Source: Chloroflexota bacterium
Lineage (GTDB): Bacteria > Chloroflexota > UBA6077 > SHYK01
Assembly: GCA_035652535.1 (NCBI GenBank)
Contig: DASRDP010000065.1
Location: 1-44,904, forward strand
Reading direction: 5' to 3'
Length of the DNA: 44,904 nt
A model generated the notes under the pieces. The model saw only the letters and a list, made by a program, of their open reading frames with translations. It searched no databases and was not told the origin of the DNA. Position 1 is the first letter of the stretch. Each line of letters begins with the position of its first letter. The position numbers and the translations under genes were made by a program. This document shows, in pieces, positions 23,570 through 30,581 of the stretch.

Positions 23570-23995
23570 TTAATAGAGCAGGTCCAGAGCGCGGCTCCGG
23601 GTTGGGCCGAGACGGATGACGGCGAAATCGGCGTCGTAGGACCACGCGCGAAAGGCGCGAACGCGCTCCATCGCGGCGAAGCACAGGCGATCGGTGAGGG
23701 CGAAGTCCTGGTCAGGCCAGTCCTGTCCGAGCTGCCACGCTCGGGCGTAGTCCTCGCGGGCGACAGGCTCGACGGCCAGTCCGCCGGCCGCGAGCCCCTG
23801 GAGCAAGCGATCGGCCGCCTGACGACCGGCCGCGGCGCGGAGCAGCCGCCACAGCTCCACGGCCACCGCGTCGATCGTCCATAGCGGCTCCCGCTGGTCG
23901 CGCACCTGCTGCGCCGCGCGCGCGGCCTCCGGGTGATGCCGGTCGCTACGATTCAGCAACGCGAAGAGGGCGCTCGTGTCCGCGAATGTCGCCAA
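23570..23995 (-). CDS. PIN-domain toxin, VapC-like ribonuclease
   Basis: 141 residues. The acidic metal-binding residues of the PIN fold are in place: D6 (FADTSALFALL), E47 (AVELWRLL), D97 and D102 (DFALTDRLCF), and the DADF pair near residue 121. VapC toxins cleave tRNA or rRNA. The start is a TTG at 23995, chosen because MATFADTSAL must begin there and GAGGAGAT lies just upstream. This makes a 50-nt overlap with the antitoxin gene, so toxin synthesis should depend on antitoxin translation. Confidence 0.88.
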   Translation of the reverse strand: MATFADTSALFALLNRSDRHHPEAARAAQQVRDQREPLWTIDAVAVELWRLLRAAAGRQAADRLLQGLAAGGLAVEPVAREDYARAWQLGQDWPDQDFALTDRLCFAAMERVRAFRAWSYDADFAVIRLGPTRSRALDLLY

Positions 23996-24230
23996 GGATC
24001 TCCTCGTAGAGCATCTGGTCCTTCTGTGTCGCGACGTCCGTCGGCTCGCGGGTGCTCACGGCGCCGATGAGATCGGTCAGGTCCGTGGGAGGGCTTTCCT
24101 CGGAGATGAGGTACTGTTCCACCAGCCCGCGCACGATGGCCGCCATGGAGGAGCCCGACCGGTCGGCCGCGCGTTGCAGCGCGGCGTACTCGGCCTCGCT
24201 CAAGTAGATCTGCGTGGCACGCCTTGTCAT
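23946..24230 (-). CDS. Ribbon-helix-helix antitoxin, VapB-like
   Basis: 94 residues from the ATG at 24230 (MTRRATQIYLSEAEYAAL); an ATG at 24263 in the same frame is possible. The N-terminal 45 residues fit a CopG-type ribbon-helix-helix DNA-binding fold (RRATQIYLSEAEYAALQRA). The acidic C terminus (about 50-94) should wrap the PIN toxin. Usual partner and order for VapBC: antitoxin first, overlapping the toxin. The pair probably represses its own promoter in the short gap 24231-24307. Confidence 0.85.
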   Translation of the reverse strand: MTRRATQIYLSEAEYAALQRAADRSGSSMAAIVRGLVEQYLISEESPPTDLTDLIGAVSTREPTDVATQKDQMLYEEILGDIRGHERPLRVAES

Positions 24231-24307
24231 GATAACACCGCCCAACGTTAGTGGCGATATCATACGCGATCTATGCCATCATTACAAGGCCCGGGCCTGC
24301 CCGCCCC

Positions 24308-25453
24308 TCAGCTTTGGTAGTCCCACTCATATGCGCGGTCCTGGTAGGCCTTCTCGGGCATCAGGCTGACCAATCCGCGCTTTCTCAGCTCGCTCTCAAA
24401 AGTCTGACGGATCCAGGGGTCCTCATCCGGGTACTCGATCTGGTCCCGGGCCCGGTCCTCGATTCGCTCGCTCTGCATCACGCCGCGTGGAGCATGAAAC
24501 GCCAGGTAGCGCCCGGCCGCACCACCGACGTTGAAATGCTGGTGGAACCAGCGGTTGGGCGGGACAAACACGCTCCCCTCGTGCCACGGGATGAAGACCT
24601 TGTCTTTCCCCTCTTCCCACATTACAGAGTAGCCTTCGCCGCCCGGGATGATGATGACGACGCCGGGTCCGTGGCGATGCGCCTTCTTGTAGGTCTGGGC
24701 CGGGAACACCGACATGTGGTTCGTGATGGTCGAGCCGGGATAGCGGATCCAGACGACATGGCCGCCAGCCCCGCGGCCGCGGAATGGAACCAGGCTGTCC
24801 CATGCCTGCATATCCGGGAAGAAATTCCCCAGCCAGTAGGCCATGCCCTGGCTGAGACCGGGCGCGTTCTTGCCCTCGACCGGCATCGAAATCTTCGCTT
24901 CCGAGTAGAAGTCGGCGCCTGCCGCGGCCAGCGAATCGGAGCGGCCGTAGGGATTATCGAAGAAGAATTCCGGGTCGGGAGCCAGCGTCATGGCGATGGG
25001 GAGATGGTTGTAGTGGAGGAGTCGCGCGGGGCGATTCCCCTGGGCGTTGCTGAGCTGGTGGGTGCAGTTCCGGGGCAGCATGAACAGACTGTGCGTCTGC
25101 CACTCAAAGGTCCGCGGGGCGCCGCCGTCGGGCGGCGTCACCGTGGTGAGGCCGCGGCCATCGGCGACGTAGACGATCTCGTCGAGGGCGAACTTCAGCG
25201 GCCGGAGGGACTTCCCCGGTGGGATCTCGGTCACACGCGCTTCGGTGATGCCCTCCTGGCCCGCCAGCTTCAAGATCGCCGCGTTACACCCGCGCTCCTC
25301 CCACCAGGCCACCTCGACGGTGCGCACGTCCTCGACGTAGTACCCGGTGTGGATCGGGATCGGGAGCGTCTCCAGCCAGAGTTCGTACGGGCGCTCATAA
25401 TCGACCGTGATCCGTCGCATCCGCTCGCCGGGTGAAGTCTGTGTCTGCGCCAT
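24308..25453 (-). CDS. Bicupin protein, copy 2
   Basis: 381 residues, clearly paralogous to 21986-23143. Shared blocks include NFFPDMQAWD, HMSVFPAQTYKKAHRHGPG, IPGGEGYSVMW and RWFHQHFNVGG. Metal ligands HRH and HQH are conserved in the C-terminal barrel and absent in the N-terminal barrel, as in copy 1. It lies downstream of the CoxS-CoxM-CoxG genes on the same strand, 45 bp after CoxG, so it may be cotranscribed with that molybdenum hydroxylase set. The two copies face each other as a large diverged inverted repeat with the toxin-antitoxin pair between them. Confidence 0.8.
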   Translation of the reverse strand: MAQTQTSPGERMRRITVDYERPYELWLETLPIPIHTGYYVEDVRTVEVAWWEERGCNAAILKLAGQEGITEARVTEIPPGKSLRPLKFALDEIVYVADGRGLTTVTPPDGGAPRTFEWQTHSLFMLPRNCTHQLSNAQGNRPARLLHYNHLPIAMTLAPDPEFFFDNPYGRSDSLAAAGADFYSEAKISMPVEGKNAPGLSQGMAYWLGNFFPDMQAWDSLVPFRGRGAGGHVVWIRYPGSTITNHMSVFPAQTYKKAHRHGPGVVIIIPGGEGYSVMWEEGKDKVFIPWHEGSVFVPPNRWFHQHFNVGGAAGRYLAFHAPRGVMQSERIEDRARDQIEYPDEDPWIRQTFESELRKRGLVSLMPEKAYQDRAYEWDYQS

Positions 25454-25498
25454 CGTGTCCCCCTGCTCGCCATCTGCTCTGGCGAAGACGTCCCGCCA

Positions 25499-25960
25499 CT
25501 ATCGGCCGGCCGCGATCGCCTGCTGGAGATTCTTGGCGAACTCGTTCATCGTCTGCTCGGCTTTCTTTCGAATGATCGGCTGGCCGAACTCGCCGATGCG
25601 ACCCATGACCTGGGCATCGGTCTCCATCAACAGCTCGGTGCTGTTGGGATTGCCGGGCGTCTGCGTGAGGGCCATGCTCATCACCGCCTTCACGGCGCCG
25701 CCCGCGCGCTTATCGGCCGCGTCGGCTCGCATGGACGCCTTCTTCGCCGCGTCGTCCTTCTCCGTGATCGACACGTCCCCCTGCAACGCCAGCTTGATGG
25801 GACCGACGGCGACCTTGATCGTTCCCCGATAGCGATCGTCGCCGAGGGGCTCGACAGAGTCAACGCCCGGGGCGCAGGTGGCCACCTTGGGCACGTCCAT
25901 GAGGAACGCCCAGACCTGATCGATGGGCGCGGGAATCGTCGCCTTGTGCTCGAACTTCAT
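25499..25960 (-). CDS. CoxG-like SRPBCC protein
   Basis: 153 residues from the ATG at 25960 with a GGGAGG site. MKFEHKATIPAPIDQVWAFLMD is the typical start of CoxG-type SRPBCC proteins. It continues PKVATCAPGVDSVEPLGDDRYRGTIKVAVGPIK and ends in an amphipathic helix (TMNEFAKNLQQAI). CoxG proteins accompany CO dehydrogenase-family enzymes and are thought to help assemble or anchor them at the membrane. It is 4 bp after the FAD-subunit gene. Confidence 0.88.
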   Translation of the reverse strand: MKFEHKATIPAPIDQVWAFLMDVPKVATCAPGVDSVEPLGDDRYRGTIKVAVGPIKLALQGDVSITEKDDAAKKASMRADAADKRAGGAVKAVMSMALTQTPGNPNSTELLMETDAQVMGRIGEFGQPIIRKKAEQTMNEFAKNLQQAIAAGR

Positions 25961-25964
25961 CGTC

Positions 25965-26846
25965 TCAACCTCCCTGTCGGCCGTTACTTCGCTCGAGGAG
26001 GCCGCGCAGGGCGCGCGAGGTCCAAACGCGCGCCATCTCGCGCTTGTAGCGCGCCGAGCCTCGAACGTCGTCGATGGGGTCCACCTCCTCGCGGACCAGC
26101 TCGGCCGCGTCGTCGATTGCCTGCGGCGTGATCTGTTTGCCGCTGAGGGCGTCTTCCACCTGGTGGGCCCGGATCGGTGTGGGGCCAGCCGAGCCGAGGG
26201 CCACGCGAACGTGCTCGCACCGCCCATCGGTGCCGAGCTTCAGCGCCGCCGCGACGGAGACCGTGGCATAGTCGTCCTCGGTTCGCGGCAGGAACTTGAC
26301 GTAGGTCGTGAGGACGCCGTCTGGCAGGCGCGGGAAGCGGACGGCCGTCAGCAGCTCGCCCTCCCGCACAGCCGTCTGGAAGAAGTCCTCGAAGAAGCCG
26401 TCTATGGGGATGGCACGCTCCCCGCTCTTGCTCGCGACCACGGCCTCGGCGTCGAGGGCCAACAGCATCGGGGGCGGGTCCTGCGCCGGGTCGGCGTGGA
26501 CCAGATTGCCGCCGATCGTCGCCTGGTTGCGGATTCGCACCGTGGCGATCCGCGAGAAGTTCTCGGCCAGGGTGGGGCAATACGCCGACGTTTCCTTGGC
26601 GCGCTCCACCTCACGATGGGTCGTGGTGGCCCCGATCTCGAGCCCGCCGCCCGGGACGGAACGCACGCCGCGCAGCTCGCGGATGTTGCGCAAACCGACG
26701 ACGTGTCCCGGCTGCACCAGCCCCTGCTGCATCATGAGCATGAGCGAGGTACCACCGGCCATGAAGTGGGCGTCATCTCCGTAGCGCCCCAGCAGGTCGA
26801 GCGCCTCCGCGGTTGAGGTCGCTGGATGGAAATCGAACTCTCGCAT
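25965..26846 (-). CDS. Molybdopterin dehydrogenase FAD-binding (medium) subunit, second copy
   Basis: 293 residues from the ATG at 26846 (MREFDFHPATSTAEALDLL). FAD motifs: MAGGTSLMLMMQQG near residue 31 and ATIGGNLVHADPAQD near residue 109. C-terminal DDVRGSARYKREMA matches the family. It starts one base after the small-subunit stop. Together with the small subunit and CoxG it forms a molybdenum hydroxylase operon that lacks the large catalytic subunit. Confidence 0.9.
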   Translation of the reverse strand: MREFDFHPATSTAEALDLLGRYGDDAHFMAGGTSLMLMMQQGLVQPGHVVGLRNIRELRGVRSVPGGGLEIGATTTHREVERAKETSAYCPTLAENFSRIATVRIRNQATIGGNLVHADPAQDPPPMLLALDAEAVVASKSGERAIPIDGFFEDFFQTAVREGELLTAVRFPRLPDGVLTTYVKFLPRTEDDYATVSVAAALKLGTDGRCEHVRVALGSAGPTPIRAHQVEDALSGKQITPQAIDDAAELVREEVDPIDDVRGSARYKREMARVWTSRALRGLLERSNGRQGG

Positions 26847-26847
26847 G

Positions 26848-27390
26848 TCAGGACCCCGCGATCCGGTGCGTCGGCCCCGACAAGCCCGCGGCACCCGCGG
26901 GAATGGGCACCGGGGCAGAGACCTCCGCCGCCGCCATGATGGACTCCACGATCTTGTAGTAGCCGGTGCACCGGCAGAGGTTGCCCATCATCCAGCGCTT
27001 GACCTCATCCACGGTCGGGTGCGGGTTCTCGGCCAAGAGCGCCGTCGCCGCCATGATCTGGCCCGGGGTGCAGATGCCGCACTGGAACCCGCCGTGGCGG
27101 ATGAAGGCGTCCTGCAGGGGGGTTAGCGGTCCGCCTTCCGGCGACAGGCCCTCGATGGTCGTCACCGTCGCGCCGTCGACGTACGTGGCCGGCAAGAGGC
27201 ACGCCGACATCGTATTGCCGTCGACGATCACCGTGCAGGCGCCGCACACGCCGACGCTGCAGCCCTCCTTCGTGCCGGTGAGGGCGAGGTCCTCACGGAT
27301 GAGATCGATGAGCCGACGATGGGCGGGGACGGAAACCTGCCGAGGCTCGCCGTTGAGGGTGAAGCGCAATTCGTGAGTGCTCACATCCAC
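26848..27390 (-). CDS. Molybdenum hydroxylase 2Fe-2S (small) subunit
   Basis: 180 residues. The plant-ferredoxin cluster ligands appear as GCSVGVCGACTV with a following Cys (SACLLP). The second cluster has FQCGICTPGQ and NLCRCTGYYKIV. These are the two standard clusters of CoxS/XdhC-type subunits, which relay electrons from the molybdenum site to FAD. The C-terminal 25 residues are Pro/Ala-rich and look like a linker. It is first in a minus-strand operon behind a good promoter at 27447-27474. Confidence 0.93.
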   Translation of the reverse strand: MDVSTHELRFTLNGEPRQVSVPAHRRLIDLIREDLALTGTKEGCSVGVCGACTVIVDGNTMSACLLPATYVDGATVTTIEGLSPEGGPLTPLQDAFIRHGGFQCGICTPGQIMAATALLAENPHPTVDEVKRWMMGNLCRCTGYYKIVESIMAAAEVSAPVPIPAGAAGLSGPTHRIAGS

Positions 27391-27446
27391 TTACTCCGTC
27401 GTTCATGGCGGACGCGGGCCCTGAGAACCAGCGTCCGGGCACCACT

Positions 27447-27474
27447 ACTATAGCCGTGGATGGACCGGCGTCAA
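27447..27474 (-). promoter_or_regulatory. Sigma-70-type promoter for the CoxS-CoxM-CoxG operon
   Basis: On the minus strand TTGACG (27474-27469) is followed after 16 bp by TATAGT (27452-27447). Transcription would start near 27440, about 50 nt before the small-subunit ATG at 27390. Confidence 0.65.
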
Positions 27475-27852
27475 GCCGAGGGAACAGGGAAGAGGGACGG
27501 ACGGGAACGTGGACGCTGATCGCGGACGGTGATTTCTCGCGCGGCCTGAATGCCCCGTCGCAGGGAAAGAAGCATCCTCTTGGGGGTTAGTTGCCGGACG
27601 GGGCGTTGGAACGGCGAGGGGCGGCGGCTACCGGACTTCCCACAGCTGGCCGTTCCAGCCGGTGTTGTTGGCGTGGACGCCGCCAATGCGGTTGTTCACC
27701 AGGACGGCGGATCGGTGACGGCCCGATTCGCTTCAGTGGGTCAGATCAGGCATGCCCCTCGGGCGCGCGGGATCGGTGCCCATTATAGACACGGCGCGAC
27801 GTATGATGCTTCCGAGCAGCGCGGCCAAGGGGATTGGCGCGGAGGTAATGAC
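27475..27852. other. Non-coding divergent region
   Basis: About 380 bp between the molybdenum hydroxylase promoter and the Rieske gene. A TATGAT (27802-27807) could be the -10 box for the plus-strand gene, without a convincing -35. ATTATA (27782-27787) reads TATAAT on the minus strand in a context (GCCCATTATAG) that recurs upstream of the isochorismatase-fold gene at 39401. No small gene, RNA or terminator is recognised. Confidence 0.5.
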
Positions 27853-29094
27853 GTGCTGACCAGGGAAGAGAACGAGCTGTTGACCAGGACCGGGCCGGGC
27901 ACGCCCGGTGGCGAGCTGATGAGGCGCTACTGGCAGCCCGTCGCGCTGGAGGCGGAGCTGCCGCCGGGGAGCCCGCCGCTACCCGTTCGGCTGCTGGGTG
28001 AAGATCTGGTCCTCTTCCGGGACGAAGCTGGGCGACCCGGTCTCCTGGGTGTGCATTGCGCGCATCGCGGCGCCGATCTCAGCTACGGGCGGCTGGAGGA
28101 TGGCGGGCTGCGATGCATCTACCACGGCTGGCTGTACGACGCGACCGGCCATTGTCTCGAACAGCCCGGCGAGCCGGCCGGGAGCTCGTTCCACGAGCGC
28201 GTGCGCCAACCTGCGTACCCGTGCGTGGAGACGGGCGGCTTCATCCTCGCGTACCTTGGTCCGGGAGAGCCGCCGCTCGTCCCCGGCTTCGATTTTTTGC
28301 ACGCGCCGCCGGAGCGCCGCGAGGTGGCGAAGGTCATCCGGGCATGCAACTACCTGCAGGGGAACGAGGGGAACTTCGACCCGCACCACGTCCCGCTCCT
28401 GCACTGGACGGCGGCCGGCGCCTTCGGCTCCGCGGCGCCGCTGGGTCCAAAGCGGCGGTGGCTGAAACCGACGACGGAGATCGAGACGACCGAGTTTGGC
28501 GTGCGCCTCTACGCTATCCAGGAAGCGCCGGACGGCGCCACGCACGTCGGGATCCACCTGTTCATCGTGCCGAACTTCAGCGCCTTCAGCTTTCAGGAGG
28601 GCGGCGACGGGTACGGCGTGAACTGGCACGTGCCCATTGACGACACGGCCCACTGGGTGTACCGAGTCCAGTTCTCGCGGGACCGGCAGGTCGACCACGA
28701 GGCGATCCGGAAGAGTCGGCTCGCGCCGAGCGATCCGGTGCGCAATCGGGCCAACCGCTACCGGCAAGACCGCGAGGAGATGACGGAACGGAGCTTTGCC
28801 GGCCTGGGGGTCTCGTTTCCGGACCAGGACGCCTGCGTCACCGAGGGGGCTGGGCCGATCCAGGACAGGACGCAGGAGAACTTGGGGGCGAATGACAAGT
28901 GCATCGCCGCCTCGCGGTTGTTTTTGCTTCGGGCGATTCGCGAGCTACTGGCGGGGAAGGAGCCGCCCATGTTCACGCGGAACCCGCTGGAGCGCCGCGA
29001 GATCCGGCTGGTGGCGGGCGGCATCCAGGTCCCAGCGGGTGTCGATTGGCGGGGCTATGTCAGGGAGCTGATCGGAGAGAAAGCGGCCGTGTGA
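27853..29094 (+). CDS. Rieske-type ring-hydroxylating oxygenase, phthalate-family, second copy
   Basis: 413 residues from the GTG at 27853, preceded by GGAGG. Rieske ligands: C69/H71 (HCAHRG) and C88/H91 (CIYHGW). Catalytic iron motif: D176-x2-H179-x4-H184 (NFDPHHVPLLH). The third-ligand region is FPDQDACVTEGAGPIQD, then RTQENLGAND. It is a single-gene unit, followed by a convergent DinB-like gene. It is closer to the oxygenase at 33283-34581 (shared TRTGPGTPGG, CIYHGWL, YGVNWHVPIDD) than to the one at 18217-19563. The substrate is unknown and no reductase is nearby. Confidence 0.9.
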   Translation: MLTREENELLTRTGPGTPGGELMRRYWQPVALEAELPPGSPPLPVRLLGEDLVLFRDEAGRPGLLGVHCAHRGADLSYGRLEDGGLRCIYHGWLYDATGHCLEQPGEPAGSSFHERVRQPAYPCVETGGFILAYLGPGEPPLVPGFDFLHAPPERREVAKVIRACNYLQGNEGNFDPHHVPLLHWTAAGAFGSAAPLGPKRRWLKPTTEIETTEFGVRLYAIQEAPDGATHVGIHLFIVPNFSAFSFQEGGDGYGVNWHVPIDDTAHWVYRVQFSRDRQVDHEAIRKSRLAPSDPVRNRANRYRQDREEMTERSFAGLGVSFPDQDACVTEGAGPIQDRTQENLGANDKCIAASRLFLLRAIRELLAGKEPPMFTRNPLERREIRLVAGGIQVPAGVDWRGYVRELIGEKAAV

Positions 29095-29158
29095 TCCTCC
29101 GTCGATCGGCGCAAGGCGTCGACGGTCGCGCCTAACCCGCAGTGAGCCGTCAGGTGCG

Positions 29159-29602
29159 TCAGCGCCCTTGCTCGTCCTTCGCGCGGCCCTCGGCCACCCC
29201 GCGCAGGATCTCCCTCCGATAGGCACGCTCGATGTCCGCCAGGTGCTCCACGATGCGCTGGATCGACCAGTCGCCCTCGTCCGGCCCCGCTCGGGCGAAC
29301 TCCTCGTCGGAGAGGCTGAGAAACAGCGCTTCCAGCTCGCCGAGGAGTCCCTGCGCCTTCATGAGGAGGATCTGGGGCTCTGTAGCGCTCCAGCCGCGCT
29401 CCCGAAGGAGCTTCTGCGCGTGCTGGAGATGGTCGAGCTGGTGCGACGTGAACGCGCGGAGCAGGAAGTTCACCGATCGGTCGGTGCCGGCCCACCGGGC
29501 CGGGTAGCGGCAGTCTGACTCGGCCAGGGTGAGCAGCGATCGCAACGTCTCATCGCGTTCGTGGCGGAGGTTCGCCACGGCAGCCTCGGCCAGCTTTCCC
29601 AC
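29159..29602 (-). CDS. DinB-superfamily protein
   Basis: 147 residues. Four-helix-bundle pattern with the potential metal-binding histidines of DinB/YfiT proteins: H54 and H58 in the SHQLDHLQH helix and one in WSIQRIVEHLADIERAYRR. Such proteins are often metal-dependent thiol transferases or hydrolases; function cannot be set from sequence. The start is a GTG at 29602. Its AGGAGG ribosome site lies inside the 77-bp repeat copy that begins at 29605, so the repeat boundary coincides with the 5' end of this gene. Confidence 0.8.
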   Translation of the reverse strand: MGKLAEAAVANLRHERDETLRSLLTLAESDCRYPARWAGTDRSVNFLLRAFTSHQLDHLQHAQKLLRERGWSATEPQILLMKAQGLLGELEALFLSLSDEEFARAGPDEGDWSIQRIVEHLADIERAYRREILRGVAEGRAKDEQGR

Positions 29603-29604
29603 GC

Positions 29605-29681
29605 ATCGCCCTCCTATTTGACCCTCGGGTCGGCACCCCTATATACAACAGCATCGGCGGGCGTGCCATTGGACGCGGGGC
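29605..29681. repeat. 77-bp direct repeat, copy 1
   Basis: Matches 30475-30551 with one mismatch (GCGTGCC versus GCGTACC). The offset between copies is 870 bp. It contains the DinB ribosome site on the minus strand and a plus-strand sigma-70 promoter. The sequence diverges abruptly at both ends. Confidence 0.95.
29618..29645 (+). promoter_or_regulatory. Sigma-70-type promoter in repeat copy 1, driving hicBA
   Basis: TTGACC (29618-29623), a 16-bp spacer, then TATATA (29640-29645). The predicted start near 29652 leaves a leader of about 190 nt to hicB at 29843, with no open frame of note in it. Confidence 0.7.
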
Positions 29682-29842
29682 GGTATCTCGCGGTCCGGGA
29701 GCGGATCGCGGTGAATTTGGCCGTGCGAAACGGCACCCTGAGGGCGATGATTCGACGGCCCCTGGCGAGCCGTTTGTCAGCGACGTGGAGAGGCAATGAC
29801 GCGCGACGGCGAGGCGGCGTTCACCAGGGAGGAGAGCTGACT

Positions 29843-30094
29843 ATGGCGCGTGTGTACCGAGTGCCCGTTGTGCTGACGCCTCAGGCCGAGGGAGGTTATA
29901 CGGTGACCTGTCCGGCCCTGACGGGGCTGGTCACTGAGGGTGACTCACTTGAGGAAGCGCTGGCGAACGTCCGCGACGCGCTTCGCGCTACGCTCGAGCT
30001 GTACGAAGACACGGGCCGGCCTATTCCGAGCGGCCTCGTCCAAGACCCCGAGGCAGGGGCGGTGGAGTTTGACCTCCTGGTCCCCTCTCTGTGA
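29843..30094 (+). CDS. hicB: HicB-like antitoxin
   Basis: 83 residues from the ATG at 29843, with GGAGAG upstream. The partial RNase H-like HicB fold is plain: YRVPVVLTPQAEGGYTVTCPALTG, then TEGDSLEEALANVRDAL and an amphipathic helix ending EDTGRPIPSG. It stops soon after the fold, without the C-terminal helix-turn-helix or ribbon-helix-helix domain that many HicB proteins use to bind their operator, so autoregulation may be absent or need another factor. The stop overlaps the hicA GTG (GTGA). Confidence 0.9.
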   Translation: MARVYRVPVVLTPQAEGGYTVTCPALTGLVTEGDSLEEALANVRDALRATLELYEDTGRPIPSGLVQDPEAGAVEFDLLVPSL

Positions 30095-30303
30095 ACTACA
30101 GTCGAGCCGCCGCCAGGCTGCGGCGGCTCGGCTGTCTGGAGCTGCCGAGGCGCAGCGGTGGTTCACACCGCAAGTGGAGCAATCCGGCCACGGGTGGGAT
30201 CACTGTCCTCCCTGATTGGGGACCCAAGGATCTGAAGCTCGGGACGCTGCGAGCAGCGGTGCGAGACCTGGGGATTGACTGGGAGACATGGGTGAACGCG
30301 TAA
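30091..30303 (+). CDS. hicA: HicA-like mRNA interferase toxin
   Basis: 70 residues starting at GTG, overlapping hicB by 4 nt. It has the small double-stranded-RNA-binding-like fold of HicA toxins: RLRRLGCLELPRRSGGSHRKWSNP with the catalytic histidine in GGSHRKW, then ITVLPDWGPKDLKLGTLRAAVRDLGI. HicA cleaves mRNA when HicB is lost. Antitoxin-first order occurs in a subset of hic loci. A very stable hairpin covers its first codons (30099-30134). Confidence 0.92.
   Translation: MNYSRAAARLRRLGCLELPRRSGGSHRKWSNPATGGITVLPDWGPKDLKLGTLRAAVRDLGIDWETWVNA
30099..30134 (+). other. Strong RNA hairpin at the hicA translation start
   Basis: The arms 30099-30113 and 30120-30134 pair over 15 bp with one G-U, closing a 6-base loop (CAGGCT). 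The stem begins six bases after the hicA GTG, so it lies where an initiating ribosome sits. It encodes SRAAARLRRLGC, so protein constraint may contribute, but the pairing is nearly perfect. Confidence 0.8.
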
Positions 30304-30474
30304 CGTTGTTCAAGCGTGCAATGACGTAGGTAGCGAGGTTCGCTGACGGCAACTCGGTCGGACCGCTCATTGTCGAAAGTCCGTCCGGCAGTCCCAATCC
30401 TCGACCGAGGTGCGACGCCTCTCACATCTATTGCTCGTCTATTGCTCGTCGAGATTCTGCGCCCGCTGGAGATG

Positions 30475-30551
30475 ATCGCCCTCCTATTTGACCCTCGGGT
30501 CGGCACCCCTATATACAACAGCATCGGCGGGCGTACCATTGGACGCGGGGC
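30475..30551. repeat. 77-bp direct repeat, copy 2
   Basis: Second copy of 29605-29681, one mismatch. The upstream flank differs from copy 1 and includes an 11-bp tandem duplication (TATTGCTCGTC twice, near 30429-30450). Copy 2 keeps the AGGAGG of the DinB start region although no DinB gene follows here, so copy 2 carries a remnant of the DinB 5' region. Confidence 0.95.
30488..30515 (+). promoter_or_regulatory. Sigma-70-type promoter in repeat copy 2, driving the six-gene catabolic operon
   Basis: TTGACC (30488-30493), 16 bp, TATATA (30510-30515), identical to the promoter in copy 1. Transcription would begin near 30522, about 60 nt before the GTG at 30582. Confidence 0.7.
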
Positions 30552-30581
30552 TCGGGCACCGAGCTGCGAAAGGAGAGGCAT

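Noticed and set aside
27591-27788. Small plus-strand genes in the divergent gap before the Rieske gene.
   Set aside because: The short frames have no ribosome site, are Arg/Gly-rich and overlap the promoter region. The homologous Rieske start is at 27853.
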